NCBI GenBank assembly: GCA_003989075.1 | Contig: RXIX01000002.1 | Coordinates: 1-64,000 of the forward strand | Reading direction: 5' to 3' | Source of the DNA: Candidatus Competibacteraceae bacterium | GTDB taxonomy: Bacteria; Pseudomonadota; Gammaproteobacteria; Competibacterales; Competibacteraceae | Length of the DNA: 64,000 nucleotides | In this document: positions 8,425 through 18,652 of the stretch, piece by piece | Layout: the number at the start of each line of letters is the position of its first letter | How positions within the stretch are numbered: position 1 is the first letter of the stretch | Position numbers and translations under genes: made by a program | The notes under the pieces: generated by a model | Databases searched by the model: none | What the model saw: the letters and a program-made list of their open reading frames with translations, nothing else | Told to the model about the DNA's origin: nothing

Positions 8425-10998
8425 ATGAAGAGTCCAAATGAACTCGATCATGATTCCACTCGAATCACGCTGATCGCGCCGCTCTCGGGTGTGTTATTGC
8501 CGCTTGAGCAGGTACCGGACCCGGTGTTCGCCCAGAAAATGGTTGGTGATGGCATTTCCATCGATCCACTGGATCAATGCCTGCGTGCGCCCTGCGATGG
8601 CCAGATCGCTCAACTGCACCCGGCCGGGCATGCCGTCACTGTTACCACGCCGCAAGGCATCGAAGTGTTGATGCATATCGGCCTGGACACCGTCGGTCTC
8701 AAGGGCAGCGGTTTTACCCCGAAGGTCAGGACCGGCGATGCGGTCAGGACCGGCGATGCGCTGATTGATTTTGACGCCGACTTTATCGCCACCCATGCCA
8801 AGAGCCTGCTCACCCAGATCGTCATTACCAACAGCGAACAGGTCGAGATCTTCGCGGCGCATTCCGGGGTGGTTGCCGCAGGTCAGGATGTGATTCTGGA
8901 GCTGGCTCTGGCTTACGCCCAGGCTGAGGACGCGCCCGAGACGATCAAAACCGCCACCTCTGAAGCCATCCTGATTCCCAATCCAACCGGCCTGCATGCC
9001 CGTCCGGCAGCGGTGCTGGCCAATCTTGCCAAGAAGTTCAAGGCCGAGATCCGCATCCAGAAGGGTGAGCAGGCGGTCAATGCCAAGAGCGTAGTCGCCA
9101 TCATGGGTCTGGAGATCGGTCAGGGCGATAAGGTGATCCTGATCGCCAAGGGTGACGATGCCGAAGCGGCGATCGCAACCCTGACGCCACTGCTCTGGGA
9201 AGGGCTGGGCGATGAGGGCTGCAAGCCTGCGCCGGCTCCGGCCAGTTTTGAAGTATCGGCTGCTGCCGCGCCCGCGCCGCGCCCGCGTTCGGAAGACCCG
9301 AACCTGCTGCTCGGTGTGGCTGCGTCGCCCGGGCTGGCGGTGGGCGAAGTGTTCCAGGTGCGCCATGTGGAAATCCAGGTCACCGAAACCGCCACCGGCG
9401 ATCCGCAACAGGAGCGCGAGCGGCTGGATCATGCCATCGATGAAGCGCGCATTCACCTGGAAGCCCTGCAGGCGCAGTTGCACAGCCAGCGCGCCGCTGA
9501 CAAGGCCGCCATTTTCGCCGCCCATCAGGAACTGCTGGACGATCCTGACCTGCTGGATATTGCCCATTCGGCACTGGCCAAGGGCAAGAGTGCCGAATTC
9601 GCCTGGCAGCGTGCCTTTAGCACCCACGCCGAGCGCCTGGCCAGCCTGCGCAACGAACTGCTGGCGGCGCGCGCCAACGATCTGCGCGATGTAGGCCGGC
9701 GGGTACTGACCCTGCTGACCGGCGCCGCGCCGGAACGCCCGGAACCACCGGTCAACGCCATTCTGATCGCCGAGGAATTGACCCCCTCCGATACCGCCAG
9801 CCTCAACCGCGACCGGGTGCGCGGTTTTTGCACCACGCTCGGTGGCGCGACCTCGCACGTCGCCATTCTGGCCCGTTCGCTGGATATTCCAGCGGTGGCC
9901 GGCATCGAAGCGCGGGCGCTGGAACTGACCAACGGCACGCCGGTGATTCTCGACGGTGGCAAGGGCACGCTGCGGCTGAATCCCAGCGCCGGGGAGATCG
10001 CGCGCATCCGTCAGACCCAGGAACGGCTGGCCGAGCGCCGGCAGGCGGAAATGCTGGTTGCACACGAGCCGGCCATCACTCAGGACGGTCACCGGATGGA
10101 AGTGGCCGGCAATATCGGCGGGCTGGCCGAGGCCGAGCAGGTGTCGGGCCTGGGTGGCGAGGGCGTCGGCCTGCTGCGCTCGGAATTCCTGTTCATGGAA
10201 CGCAGCACCGCTCCCAATGAGGATGAGCAATTCGAGAGCTACAAGGCGATCGCCGCGGTACTCGGTCCGGAGCGGCCGCTGATTATTCGCACGCTCGATG
10301 TCGGCGGTGATAAGCCACTGGTGTATCTGCCGATTCCCAGGGAGGACAACCCGTTTCTCGGCGAGCGCGGCCTGCGCATTGGCCTGGATCGACCGGAGAT
10401 TCTGCGCACTCAGCTGCGGGCGATCTTGCGCGCGTCGGCCTTTGGCAAGGTACGGGTGATGTTTCCCATGGTCGGCTTGCTGTCCGAGCTGCGCGATGCC
10501 AAGGCGATTCTGGAAGAAGAGCGGCAGCGGCTGGGTGTTGGGCCGATTGAGACCGGCATCATGGTGGAAATCCCGGCGGCCGCGATCATGGCGGCGCAGT
10601 TCGCCCGCGAGGTGGACTTTTTCTCCGTCGGCACCAACGATCTGACCCAGTACACCCTGGCCATGGATCGCGGTCATCCCAAGCTGGCGCCCAAGGTCGA
10701 TGGACTCAATCCGGCGGTGTTGCGCCTGATTTCCTGGACGGTCGAAGCCGCCCATGCCCAAGGCAAATGGGTCGGGGTCTGCGGCGGCATTGCCAGTGAC
10801 CCGCAGGCGGTACCGCTGCTGATCGGTCTGGGGGTCGACGAGCTCAGCGTCAGCCTGCCGACCATTCCCAGCATCAAGGCGCAGATTCGTGGGCTGCGGC
10901 GGCACGAATGCCAGGCGCTGGCGCGGCGGGCCCTGACCCTGGAAAACGGTGCGGACATTCGGGCGCTGTGTCCCGATCCTTTCGCCACTATCGCCTGA
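8425..10998 (+). CDS. Glucose-type PTS multiphosphoryl transfer protein, EIIA-HPr-EI
   Basis: An 857-residue fusion that supplies phosphate to the neighbouring EIICB. Residues 15-160 are EIIA of the glucose (Crr) type, with the two active-site histidines at His69 and His84 ([10 protein letters not shown]). HPr spans about 180-262 with [10 protein letters not shown] (His191) and the regulatory-type serine in [11 protein letters not shown] (Ser222). After a proline/alanine-rich linker, enzyme I runs from 294 with His478 in [13 protein letters not shown]. The order EIIA(Glc)-HPr-EI is known from GlcNAc and glucose PTS systems of some proteobacteria. An 18-base tandem duplication at 8725-8760 repeats VRTGDA within EIIA. 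Confidence 0.93.
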   Translation: MKSPNELDHDSTRITLIAPLSGVLLPLEQVPDPVFAQKMVGDGISIDPLDQCLRAPCDGQIAQLHPAGHAVTVTTPQGIEVLMHIGLDTVGLKGSGFTPKVRTGDAVRTGDALIDFDADFIATHAKSLLTQIVITNSEQVEIFAAHSGVVAAGQDVILELALAYAQAEDAPETIKTATSEAILIPNPTGLHARPAAVLANLAKKFKAEIRIQKGEQAVNAKSVVAIMGLEIGQGDKVILIAKGDDAEAAIATLTPLLWEGLGDEGCKPAPAPASFEVSAAAAPAPRPRSEDPNLLLGVAASPGLAVGEVFQVRHVEIQVTETATGDPQQERERLDHAIDEARIHLEALQAQLHSQRAADKAAIFAAHQELLDDPDLLDIAHSALAKGKSAEFAWQRAFSTHAERLASLRNELLAARANDLRDVGRRVLTLLTGAAPERPEPPVNAILIAEELTPSDTASLNRDRVRGFCTTLGGATSHVAILARSLDIPAVAGIEARALELTNGTPVILDGGKGTLRLNPSAGEIARIRQTQERLAERRQAEMLVAHEPAITQDGHRMEVAGNIGGLAEAEQVSGLGGEGVGLLRSEFLFMERSTAPNEDEQFESYKAIAAVLGPERPLIIRTLDVGGDKPLVYLPIPREDNPFLGERGLRIGLDRPEILRTQLRAILRASAFGKVRVMFPMVGLLSELRDAKAILEEERQRLGVGPIETGIMVEIPAAAIMAAQFAREVDFFSVGTNDLTQYTLAMDRGHPKLAPKVDGLNPAVLRLISWTVEAAHAQGKWVGVCGGIASDPQAVPLLIGLGVDELSVSLPTIPSIKAQIRGLRRHECQALARRALTLENGADIRALCPDPFATIA

Positions 10999-11017
10999 TG
11001 ACCCGGAGAGCGCTGTC

Positions 11018-12799
11018 ATGTGGCAACACGCATTCGCATTTTTGCAAAAGATTGGCAAGGCACTGATGCTGCCGGTTTCGGTGCTGCCGGTCGCCGGTAT
11101 CCTGCTGGGCATTGGCAGTGCCCATTTCGCCATTATCCCGGATCTGGTGTCCAGCATCATGGCCCAATCCGGTGGCGCGATCTTCGGCCTGATGGCGATC
11201 ATGTTCGCGATCGGCGTGGCGCTGGGCCTGACCAATAACGACGGTGTTTCGGCGCTGGCGGCTGTGGTCGGCTATGTGGTGATGCTGGCGACGCTGGGCG
11301 TCATGGCCAAGGTGCTCGGCGTGGAAAGCAAGGAGCTGATGGGCATGGTGTCCATCGACACCGGCGTGTTCGGTGGCATTTTGATTGGCGGCATTGCGGC
11401 GGCGCTGTTCAACCGCTATTACCGGATCAATCTGCCGCCCTATCTGGGCTTTTTCGCCGGCAAGCGCTTTGTGCCGATCGTGACCGCTTTCGCCGCCATT
11501 GGCCTGGGGATCGTGCTCAGCTTCGTGTGGCCGCCGATTGGCGCCGGCATCAAGAGCTTTTCGCACTGGGCGGCGGAGAGCAATCCGGCGCTGGCCTTCA
11601 GCATTTATGGCGTCATTGAACGCCTGTTGATTCCCTTCGGCCTGCATCACATCTGGAACGTGCCGTTCTTCTTCGAGGTCGGCAGCTATATGGACCCGAC
11701 CACCGGCAAGGTCATCACCGGTGAGATTCAGCGCTACATCGCCGGCGATCCAACCGCAGGCAATATGGCCGGCGGCTATCTGTTCAAGATGTGGGGTCTG
11801 CCGGCAGCGGCGATTGCCATCTGGCAGTGCGCCCGTCCGGAGAACCGCGCCAAGATCGGCGGCATCATGATCTCGGCGGCGCTGACCGCGTGGCTGACTG
11901 GCATCACCGAGCCGATTGAATTTGCCTTCATGTTCGTAGCGCCGGTGCTGTATCTGATTCACGCCCTGCTGGCCGGCGTGGCCTATTTCCTGTGCATCGA
12001 ACTGGGCGTCAAGCACGGCATGACCTTTTCGCATGGCGCCATCGACTATGTGGTGCTGTACGCCAAGTCCACGCAGGGTTGGTGGCTGCTGGTGATGGGG
12101 CCGCTCTGGGCGCTGCTCTACTACACCATCTTCCGCACAGTCATTGTGAAATTCGATCTAAAGACACCCGGCCGCGAGATCGAGGAAGAGGTGATGACCA
12201 GCGCCGCGGCCACCGATATCGCCCACGGTTTCGCCCGGCAACTGGTGCTGGCCTTTGGCGGGCGCAGCAATATCAAGACGCTGGATGCCTGCATCACCCG
12301 GCTGCGGGTGGATTTGAACGATGTGCGCAAGGCCAGTCCCGATAAGCTCAAGGCTCTGGGTGCGGCGGGCGTGGTGGTGGTTGGCAGTGGCCTGCAGGCG
12401 ATTTTCGGCACCCGCTCCGAGAATCTGAAGACCGACATGGAGGAGTATCTGAAAACTGCTGGCCCGGAAGCTGATGCAGTTGAGGAACCATCGCCGGTTA
12501 CTGCGCCGCTGCCCGCTGGCATTGTCTCCAGGCTGCGTGATCCGCAGGCGTCGGGCAAGGCGCGCGACTTCATCGCCGCGCTGGGTGGTGCCGGCAACAT
12601 TCAGCGGGTCGATGCCTGTGCCGAAACCCGCCTGCGGCTGGTGCTCGGCGATGCTGGCGCCGTGAACGAAGCGGCGCTGCGCAGCGCTGGCGTAGCCGGG
12701 GTGATGCGGCTGGCCGATTCTACCCTGCACCTGGTGGTGGGTTTTAATGCCGATCAGTACGCGGCGGAAATGCGCGGACAACTGAGCGGCGCCTGGTAA
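11018..12799 (+). CDS. ptsG: Glucose-specific PTS EIICB permease with a second EIIB-like domain
   Basis: A 593-residue inner-membrane transporter resembling E. coli PtsG nearly end to end. Similar blocks are the N-terminus [19 protein letters not shown], the sugar-binding loop [15 protein letters not shown] and the linker [12 protein letters not shown] follows, with the phospho-cysteine in [10 protein letters not shown] (Cys424). A second EIIB-like domain (about 515-590) has its own cysteine in [11 protein letters not shown] (Cys534). The start at 11018 is preceded by CGGAGAG, 19 bases after the EIIA-HPr-EI gene, so the two form one operon. It imports glucose as glucose 6-phosphate. GlcNAc specificity is less likely from the overall match. 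Confidence 0.9.
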   Translation: MWQHAFAFLQKIGKALMLPVSVLPVAGILLGIGSAHFAIIPDLVSSIMAQSGGAIFGLMAIMFAIGVALGLTNNDGVSALAAVVGYVVMLATLGVMAKVLGVESKELMGMVSIDTGVFGGILIGGIAAALFNRYYRINLPPYLGFFAGKRFVPIVTAFAAIGLGIVLSFVWPPIGAGIKSFSHWAAESNPALAFSIYGVIERLLIPFGLHHIWNVPFFFEVGSYMDPTTGKVITGEIQRYIAGDPTAGNMAGGYLFKMWGLPAAAIAIWQCARPENRAKIGGIMISAALTAWLTGITEPIEFAFMFVAPVLYLIHALLAGVAYFLCIELGVKHGMTFSHGAIDYVVLYAKSTQGWWLLVMGPLWALLYYTIFRTVIVKFDLKTPGREIEEEVMTSAAATDIAHGFARQLVLAFGGRSNIKTLDACITRLRVDLNDVRKASPDKLKALGAAGVVVVGSGLQAIFGTRSENLKTDMEEYLKTAGPEADAVEEPSPVTAPLPAGIVSRLRDPQASGKARDFIAALGGAGNIQRVDACAETRLRLVLGDAGAVNEAALRSAGVAGVMRLADSTLHLVVGFNADQYAAEMRGQLSGAW

Positions 12800-12905
12800 G
12801 CCTGTCAGGCCGTTCATCCTCGCGCCGGTGGGAATTCAGCCTATTGAAAATGTGCTGGACTCCTGCTGACGCGGGAACGACACGGCGGCAATTTCCTTCA
12901 CTCAC

Positions 12906-12925
12906 GGGCCGGTTGGTTCCGGCCC
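12906..12925. promoter_or_regulatory. Hairpin just upstream of the D-lactate dehydrogenase gene
   Basis: GGGCCGG (12906-12912), a 6-base loop, and CCGGCCC (12919-12925) form a perfect stem ending 21 bases before the start codon. There is no T-run. It could be a leader element or a terminator remnant of the ptsG unit. The rest of the 147-base gap shows nothing clear. Confidence 0.35.
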
Positions 12926-12946
12926 TGCTCCGAGGTCGATACGCCA

Positions 12947-13936
12947 ATGAAAATCGCCGTTTTTAGCAGCAAATCCTACGATCGTCATTCCCTGATGCAG
13001 CACAATGCCGTCTTCGGTCATGAACTGCATTTCTTCGAGCCGCGCCTGGCGCCGGATACCGTGGCTCTGGCGCGTGGTTTTCCGGGCGTGTGCGTGTTCG
13101 TCAACGATGCCTGCACAGCCGCAGTTATCGAGGATCTGGCCCAGCATGGCACGAAGATGATCGCCACACGCAGCGCCGGCTATAACCAGATCGATCTGGC
13201 AGCGGCCGCGCGGTACGGCATCACGGTTGCCCGGGTACCGGCCTATTCGCCCAACGCGGTTTCGGAATTCACCCTGGCGCTGATTCTGACCCTGGGGCGC
13301 AAGATTCATAAGGCCTATAACCGGACCCGCGAATTCAATTTCGAGATCGCCGGGCTGGAGGGGTTTGAGCTGCGCGACAAGACGGTAGGCGTGTTTGGCA
13401 CGGGCAAGATCGGCCAGATGGTGATCCGCAATTTAAGTGGCTTTGGCTGCCGCATTCTCGCCTATGACCAGTACCCTAATGAAGCCGTCAAGCAGTACGC
13501 CAGCTATGTCGATGGTCCGACCTTCGCCCGTGAGGCGGACATCATCACCCTGCACTGCCCGCTGACGCCCGAGACCCATCACATTCTCAACGAGCAAACC
13601 CTGCCCTATCTCAAGGATGGCGTGTTCATCATCAACACCAGCCGCGGCGCACTGCTGGATACCGGCAAGGTTCTGCAGTTTCTCAAGAATGGCAAAATCG
13701 GTCTGCTGGCGATCGATGTCTATGAGGAAGAGGCCGACTATTTTTACCGCGACCTGTCCGATAAGGTGCCGACCAATGATGAACTGGCGCGGCTGCTGAC
13801 CTTTCCCAATGTTCTGGTAACTTCGCACATGGCGTTTCTCACCGACCATGCCCTGCGCAACATCGCCGAAACCACGCTGGGCAATTTCGCCGAGTTCGAG
13901 CGCAGCGGCCAGTGCGCCAACCAGGTGCGCGAGTGA
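12947..13936 (+). CDS. ldhA: D-lactate dehydrogenase (D-2-hydroxyacid dehydrogenase)
   Basis: A 329-residue cytosolic NAD-dependent enzyme reducing pyruvate to D-lactate. The N-terminus MKIAVFSSKSYDR, the cofactor-binding loop VGVFGTGKIGQMV, the arginine in INTSRGALLDT and the catalytic histidine in LVTSHMAFLT match fermentative LdhA closely. Length equals the family norm. Placed after the glucose uptake operon, it suggests a fermentative or overflow route from sugars to lactate. Another 2-hydroxyacid dehydrogenase specificity cannot be fully excluded. Confidence 0.93.
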   Translation: MKIAVFSSKSYDRHSLMQHNAVFGHELHFFEPRLAPDTVALARGFPGVCVFVNDACTAAVIEDLAQHGTKMIATRSAGYNQIDLAAAARYGITVARVPAYSPNAVSEFTLALILTLGRKIHKAYNRTREFNFEIAGLEGFELRDKTVGVFGTGKIGQMVIRNLSGFGCRILAYDQYPNEAVKQYASYVDGPTFAREADIITLHCPLTPETHHILNEQTLPYLKDGVFIINTSRGALLDTGKVLQFLKNGKIGLLAIDVYEEEADYFYRDLSDKVPTNDELARLLTFPNVLVTSHMAFLTDHALRNIAETTLGNFAEFERSGQCANQVRE

Positions 13937-13967
13937 GCAGAACCTGGCTGCTGTTCCGGTGCAGGGT

Positions 13968-13991
13968 CGGGCCAGTCCACAGACTGACCCG
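13968..13991. terminator. Hairpin between convergent genes
   Basis: CGGG and CAGTC (13968-13977, one unpaired base between) pair with GACTG and CCCG (13982-13991) around a CACA loop. It lies between the convergent ldhA and antiporter genes and could stop both. There is no T-run. Confidence 0.4.
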
Positions 13992-13999
13992 ATAAGTCC

Positions 14000-15103
14000 C
14001 TAAAGCAATCCCATTAGCACCAGGGCTATGAAGGCAGCGAATAGCACCAGATGGCTGACGCCCTCAATGGCGTTGGTGCGGCCATCGTGCGAATTGTTCA
14101 TCGCCGTCAGCAGGGTCAGCAGCAGCAGGCCGGCCTGCATCGGCGTCAGCGCCATGATGATGCGCTCGCCGCTGAGCAGCGCGATGCTCTCGATCACCGG
14201 CAGGGTCAGCAGCACCGTGGCCAGCGACGCGCCCATGGCGATGTTGACCGTGGTTTGCATCCGGTCATTGCGGGCGGCGTTGAGCGCGGTGAGAATCTCC
14301 GGGCTGGCGGAAATCAGCGCCACCAGTACCGCCGGCAGCGACTTGGGCAGGGAACTGCCCGCCAATCCGGCATCGAGCAGCGCCGACAGCACTTCCGACA
14401 TCAGGCCGACCAGCACGATCGCGCCGATCATGACCGCCACATGCAGCCGGTTCGGGCTCTGGGCCTGATCGTGACTTTCCTCTTCCAGTTCACTGCCGTA
14501 CTCGAAGAACTTGCGGTGTTCGACCGTCTGCAGGCGCAGGAAGGCTACATACATCACCGCCATCACCATGACCGAGAACAGCGAATAGGTTCGCCATTGC
14601 GCATCGGGAATGAAATCGGGAATGAACATGCCCACGCCCAGCGCCACCAGCAGCATGGCAATGAAGGCATTGGCTGAATCGAGGTTGTAGCGCGGTGTGC
14701 CGTGCGCCAGGCCGCCGACAATCGCCGCCAGGCCGAGAATGCCGTTGATGTCGAACATCACCGCTGCGAATACGGTATCGCGGGCCAGGGTCGGGTTGGG
14801 CTCGCCCTGCAGCAGCACCACCAGGATCACCACTTCCACCGACACCGCCGCCATGGTCAGGATCAGGGTGCCATAGGGTTCTCCCAGGCGCACCGCCAGC
14901 ACCTCGGCATGGTGGCTGATGCGGAAGGCCACACCGATGATCGCGGCCAGGATGATCAGCAGCAGACCCCAGAGCAGCACGCCGCCGTGGCTGATTGCGC
15001 TGTGTTCGAGCAGCAGGCCCAACAATAGAAGGACCAGGGCAATGATGATCGGCCGTTCGGTTTTGACCAGTCGGCTATTGGCGACAGTGTTGAGCAGGGA
15101 CAT
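14000..15103 (-). CDS. chaA: Calcium/sodium:proton antiporter, ChaA type
   Basis: A 367-residue inner-membrane protein with about eleven hydrophobic segments. Two alpha-repeat motifs carry the family's acidic residues: GEPYGTLILTMAAVSVEVVI (about residue 75) and LISASPEILTALNAARNDRM in the second half. A short hydrophilic, acidic loop (about 205-220, ELEEESHDQAQ) separates the halves. This layout is that of CaCA-superfamily ChaA, which exports Ca2+, Na+ or K+ in exchange for protons. It is divergent from hypA and convergent with ldhA, so it is probably a single-gene unit. Confidence 0.88.
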   Translation of the reverse strand: MSLLNTVANSRLVKTERPIIIALVLLLLGLLLEHSAISHGGVLLWGLLLIILAAIIGVAFRISHHAEVLAVRLGEPYGTLILTMAAVSVEVVILVVLLQGEPNPTLARDTVFAAVMFDINGILGLAAIVGGLAHGTPRYNLDSANAFIAMLLVALGVGMFIPDFIPDAQWRTYSLFSVMVMAVMYVAFLRLQTVEHRKFFEYGSELEEESHDQAQSPNRLHVAVMIGAIVLVGLMSEVLSALLDAGLAGSSLPKSLPAVLVALISASPEILTALNAARNDRMQTTVNIAMGASLATVLLTLPVIESIALLSGERIIMALTPMQAGLLLLTLLTAMNNSHDGRTNAIEGVSHLVLFAAFIALVLMGLL

Positions 15104-15231
15104 GGCTTCTCACGGTAGCGCGGGTGCGGGGAATGACGACGGAGTATGGCGCAGGATGGTGGGTACTGCCATAGCTGCGCCGGTGTGCAGATTGCCAGCG
15201 AATGCGCTGCGTTCAAACTAGGCTTTTGCTC

Positions 15232-15573
15232 ATGCACGAATTTTCCCTTTGCGAAAGCATCCTGGACAGTATCGCCGAGCAGGCGCGGCGGCACGGTTTC
15301 CAGCGGGTGCGGCGCGTGGTTCTGGATATCGGCGAGCTGGCCAATGTTGAACTGGAGGCCCTGCGCTTTGCCTTTGAAATCACCCGCTGTGGCACGCTGG
15401 CGGCGACGGCGGAGCTGACGATCATCGAACAGCCCGGTCGCGCCGAGTGTCCCGATTGCGCGCGCAGCGGGGCGGTGCATACGCATTTCGATCCCTGTCC
15501 GCACTGCGGTGGTCACCGCTGGCGCCTGACCGGCGGCCACGAGTTGCGCATTCGGGAACTGGAGGTGGAGTGA
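15232..15573 (+). CDS. hypA: Hydrogenase nickel-insertion protein HypA
   Basis: A 113-residue NiFe-hydrogenase maturation factor that hands nickel to the large subunit together with HypB. The start at 15232 gives the invariant N-terminus MHEFSL, where Met1, His2 and Glu3 bind nickel. The zinc site is formed by CPDC and CPHCGG (about residues 74-97). Its stop overlaps the HypB start by one base (TGATG), so translation is coupled. The 128 bases before it are shared with the divergent antiporter and show no clear promoter. Confidence 0.95.
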   Translation: MHEFSLCESILDSIAEQARRHGFQRVRRVVLDIGELANVELEALRFAFEITRCGTLAATAELTIIEQPGRAECPDCARSGAVHTHFDPCPHCGGHRWRLTGGHELRIRELEVE

Positions 15574-16331
15574 TGTGTACGAGCTGTGGTTGCGGTCATC
15601 CGGACATGCTGCCGGCGGTTCCTCTGCGGCCGGGTGGTCTGGTGCATGATCCTGGGTCCGGTCTGGGACCGGTGCGGCGGATTGTGCTGGAGCAGGATAT
15701 TCTGGCGAAAAATGCTGAATTTGCCGCCGTCAACCGGCATCGTTTTGCTGCCGCTGGCGTGCTGGCGCTGAATCTGGTATCGGCGCCCGGCGCCGGCAAG
15801 ACCACACTGCTGGCACGCACCGTCACCGCCTTGCGCGATGAGTGTCCGCTGGCGGTGCTCAGCGGTGATCCCTATACGGCGCAGGATGCCGAGCGCATCG
15901 CCGCGACCGGGGTGCCGGTGCTGCAGATCAATACCGGCAAGGGCTGTCATCTTGATGCCCAGGGCGTCGGGCGGGCGCTGGATCGGTTGCCGTTGCCCGA
16001 GGGCGGCATTCTGTTCATCGAGAATGTCGGCAATCTGGTCTGTCCGGTTGATTTCGATCTTGGCGAGGACGGTATGGTGCTGGTGCTGTCGGTGACCGAG
16101 GGTGAGGACAAGCCTTTGAAATATGCACCGATCTTTGCCGCTGCCAGCGTGCTGCTGCTGAACAAGGTGGATCTGCTGGCGCATGTCGATTTTGATCTGG
16201 TGCGCTGCCTGAATGATGTGCGGCGGGTGCATGCGGATCTGCCGGTGTTGCAGTTATCGGCGCGCAGTGGCGCGGGTTTTGCCACTTGGCTGAACTGGTT
16301 GCGCCAGCGTTGTGCCGCGCTGCGGCGCTAG
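15573..16331 (+). CDS. hypB: Hydrogenase nickel-insertion GTPase HypB
   Basis: A 252-residue SIMIBI-class GTPase that drives nickel insertion into NiFe-hydrogenase. The N-terminal high-affinity metal motif MCTSCGCG is present. The P-loop SAPGAGKTTLL (about residue 70) and the base-recognition motif NKVDL are intact. There is no histidine-rich nickel-storage stretch, so this is a plain insertase. The start is set by the TGATG overlap with hypA; a longer upstream reading frame is an overlap with hypA coding sequence. HypF follows 4 bases later. Confidence 0.94.
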   Translation: MCTSCGCGHPDMLPAVPLRPGGLVHDPGSGLGPVRRIVLEQDILAKNAEFAAVNRHRFAAAGVLALNLVSAPGAGKTTLLARTVTALRDECPLAVLSGDPYTAQDAERIAATGVPVLQINTGKGCHLDAQGVGRALDRLPLPEGGILFIENVGNLVCPVDFDLGEDGMVLVLSVTEGEDKPLKYAPIFAAASVLLLNKVDLLAHVDFDLVRCLNDVRRVHADLPVLQLSARSGAGFATWLNWLRQRCAALRR

Positions 16332-16335
16332 CGCA

Positions 16336-18639
16336 ATGCAGACGATGCCGCGTCGTTGGGCAATCCGGGTGCGTGGTCAGGTGCAGGGGGTCGGCTTTCG
16401 GCCTTTCGTTTGCCGGTTGGCGCGGCAGCGTGGTTTGAGCGGCGCGGTGGGCAACGATGGCGCTGGGGTGTGGATCGAGGTGCAGGGTCCATTGCCGCTG
16501 CTGCGTGATTTTGTGGCGGCTTTGCGGCAACCGCCGCCGCTGGCCTGTATTGCGGCCTTGCGGGTGCGGGCGCGACCGCTGTGTGTCGGCGAGAGCGGTT
16601 TTTTCATCGCGGCGAGTGGCGGTGGTGCAATCAGTGTCGAGATGCCGCCCGACACGGCGCTGTGTCCGGCGTGCCGGGCGGAATTGTTCGATCCGGCCAA
16701 TCGCCGCTGGCGCTATCCGTTCATTACCTGTACCGATTGTGGTCCACGCTACACCATCAGCACTGCCCTGCCCTATGACCGGTCACGCACCAGCATGGCC
16801 GGTTTTGTGCTGTGCGCGGCGTGCGCCGGTGAGTATCACGATCCCGATGATCGCCGTTTTCACGCCCAGCCCAACGCCTGTCCACGCTGCGGGCCGCGTC
16901 TGCGCCTACATGATGCTTCGGGCATGCTGCTGGCGGTGGATGATGTGATCGCGGCGGTGCTGGAGCTGTTGCGTGGTGGGGCAATTGTGGCGCTTAAGGG
17001 TCTGGGTGGTTTTCATCTGGCCTGTGATGCGACCAATGCGGCGACTGTGGCCAGTCTGCGCCAGCGCAAGCAGCGTGAGGCGAAGCCGTTTGCGTTGATG
17101 GCGGCGAATCGGGTGTCGCTGGCGCAGTGGGTTGAGGGTGATGCGGTGAGCTGGCGGTTGTTGCAGTTGCCGCAGCGGCCGATCGTGCTGTTGCGGCAGC
17201 GTCTGGACCGTGCGCGGCGGTTGCCTGGTATTGCGCCCGGTCTGGCTGATTTTGGAGTGATGCTGCCGAGCACGCCGTTGCAGGAGTTGCTGTTTCATGA
17301 GGCGGCAGGTCGGCCAGCGGGGTTGGCGTGGCTGGAGCAGCCGTGGCCGCTGCTGTTGGTGATGAGTAGCGCCAATCCGGGCGGTGAGCCGCTGGTGGTT
17401 GACGATGCTGAGGCTCTGCAGCGCTTGCGCGGTATTGCGGATGCGTTTGTGCTGCATGATCGGGCGATTGTGGCGCGTTGTGATGACAGTGTGGTGGCGG
17501 CTGATGGGGGTTTTGTGCGTCGGGCGCGTGGTTATGTGCCTGGGGCGATTCGTTTGCCGGATGCGGGACCGGCGGTGTTGGCGCTGGGTGGGTTTTTTAA
17601 GAATACCGTGTGCCTGACCCGGGGTGATTGTGCCTATCCGTCGCCGCATGTGGGTACGCTGGATAATGCGGCTGCCTGTCGGGCGCTGGAGGAGACGGTG
17701 GCGCATTTGCGTCGGGTGCTGGAGATTACGCCGGTGCGGATTGCCTGTGATCGACATCCGGATTTTCCGAGCAGCCGTTTGGCGTTGCGTTATGCGGCGG
17801 AGTGGGCGCTGCCGTGTATTGCTGTGCAGCATCATCATGCGCATGTGGCGGCGGTTGTGGCGGAGTGGGGCTTGCGTGGGCCGGTGCTGGGTTTGGCGCT
17901 GGATGGGGTTGGTCTGGGGGTGGATGGCGGTTTATGGGGTGGTGAGTTGCTGTGGGTGGATGGGGCGCGCTTTGTGCGTTGTGGGCATTTGCGGGAGTTG
18001 CCGTTGCCGGGTGGTGATCGGGCGGCGCGTGAGCCATGGCGGATGGCGGCGGCGGTTTTGTATGAGCTGGGGCGCGGTGCAGAGTTGGGGCGGTGGTTTG
18101 GGGAGCGGGCAGAGCTGATCGGGCAGATGCTGGCACGGGGTGTTGGGGTGGCGGTGACCAGTAGCGCGGGCCGGGTGTTTGATGCGGCTGCTGCGTTGCT
18201 GGGGGTGCGGGAGTGGAGTGCTTATGAGGGCCAGGCGGCGATGGAACTGGAGGCTTTGGCGTGTCGTTATGGGCCACTGGCGCCGCTGAGGAATGGGTTT
18301 CAGGTGGGTGAGGATGGGGTGTTGGATCTGTTGCAGTTATTGGATGAGTTGGCTGGGGATATGGCGGCGGATGCGGGCGCGGCGCTGTTGCATGCGACTC
18401 TGACGCTGGCTTTGTATAAGTGGCTGGAGTGGGCGGGCGGTCGCTGGGGTTTGCGGAGGGTGGTGTTGAGTGGTGGGTGTTTTTTGAATCGGTTGCTGGC
18501 TGTGTGTTTGCGGGAACGACTGGAGGCGGCTGGTTGGCAGGTGTTTACCGCTCGGCAGATGCCGCCGAATGATGGGGGTTTAAGTCTGGGACAGGCGTGG
18601 GTGGCGATGCAGATGACTGTGCCTGATGGGGTTCAGTAG
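16336..18639 (+). CDS. hypF: Carbamoyltransferase HypF
   Basis: A 767-residue enzyme that makes the cyanide ligand precursor of NiFe-hydrogenase from carbamoyl phosphate, acting with HypE. Domains in order are acylphosphatase (RVRGQVQGVGFRPFVCRLA near the start), two zinc fingers (CPAC...CTDCGP and CAAC...CPRCGP, about 105-190), a YrdC-like adenylation domain (about 200-385) and a Kae1-like C-terminal domain. The last has HHHAHVAAVVAEWGL, DGVGLGVDGGLWGGELLW and LSGGCFLNRLL. The ATG at 16336 is 5 bases after the hypB stop. No hypC, hypD or hypE follows. The next sequence belongs to the CRISPR island. Confidence 0.95.
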   Translation: MQTMPRRWAIRVRGQVQGVGFRPFVCRLARQRGLSGAVGNDGAGVWIEVQGPLPLLRDFVAALRQPPPLACIAALRVRARPLCVGESGFFIAASGGGAISVEMPPDTALCPACRAELFDPANRRWRYPFITCTDCGPRYTISTALPYDRSRTSMAGFVLCAACAGEYHDPDDRRFHAQPNACPRCGPRLRLHDASGMLLAVDDVIAAVLELLRGGAIVALKGLGGFHLACDATNAATVASLRQRKQREAKPFALMAANRVSLAQWVEGDAVSWRLLQLPQRPIVLLRQRLDRARRLPGIAPGLADFGVMLPSTPLQELLFHEAAGRPAGLAWLEQPWPLLLVMSSANPGGEPLVVDDAEALQRLRGIADAFVLHDRAIVARCDDSVVAADGGFVRRARGYVPGAIRLPDAGPAVLALGGFFKNTVCLTRGDCAYPSPHVGTLDNAAACRALEETVAHLRRVLEITPVRIACDRHPDFPSSRLALRYAAEWALPCIAVQHHHAHVAAVVAEWGLRGPVLGLALDGVGLGVDGGLWGGELLWVDGARFVRCGHLRELPLPGGDRAAREPWRMAAAVLYELGRGAELGRWFGERAELIGQMLARGVGVAVTSSAGRVFDAAAALLGVREWSAYEGQAAMELEALACRYGPLAPLRNGFQVGEDGVLDLLQLLDELAGDMAADAGAALLHATLTLALYKWLEWAGGRWGLRRVVLSGGCFLNRLLAVCLRERLEAAGWQVFTARQMPPNDGGLSLGQAWVAMQMTVPDGVQ

Positions 18640-18652
18640 GGGAGATTGGCTA

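Noticed and set aside
8494-11235. A 913-codon open frame on the minus strand opposite the second PTS fusion gene
   Set aside because: It is the antisense shadow of a long GC-rich gene with every PTS motif on the plus strand; its translation has no recognisable domain and no ribosome binding site.
16906-18277. Minus-strand frames opposite hypF rich in Arg, His, Pro and Gln
   Set aside because: They arise from the G-rich codon use of the 3' half of hypF.
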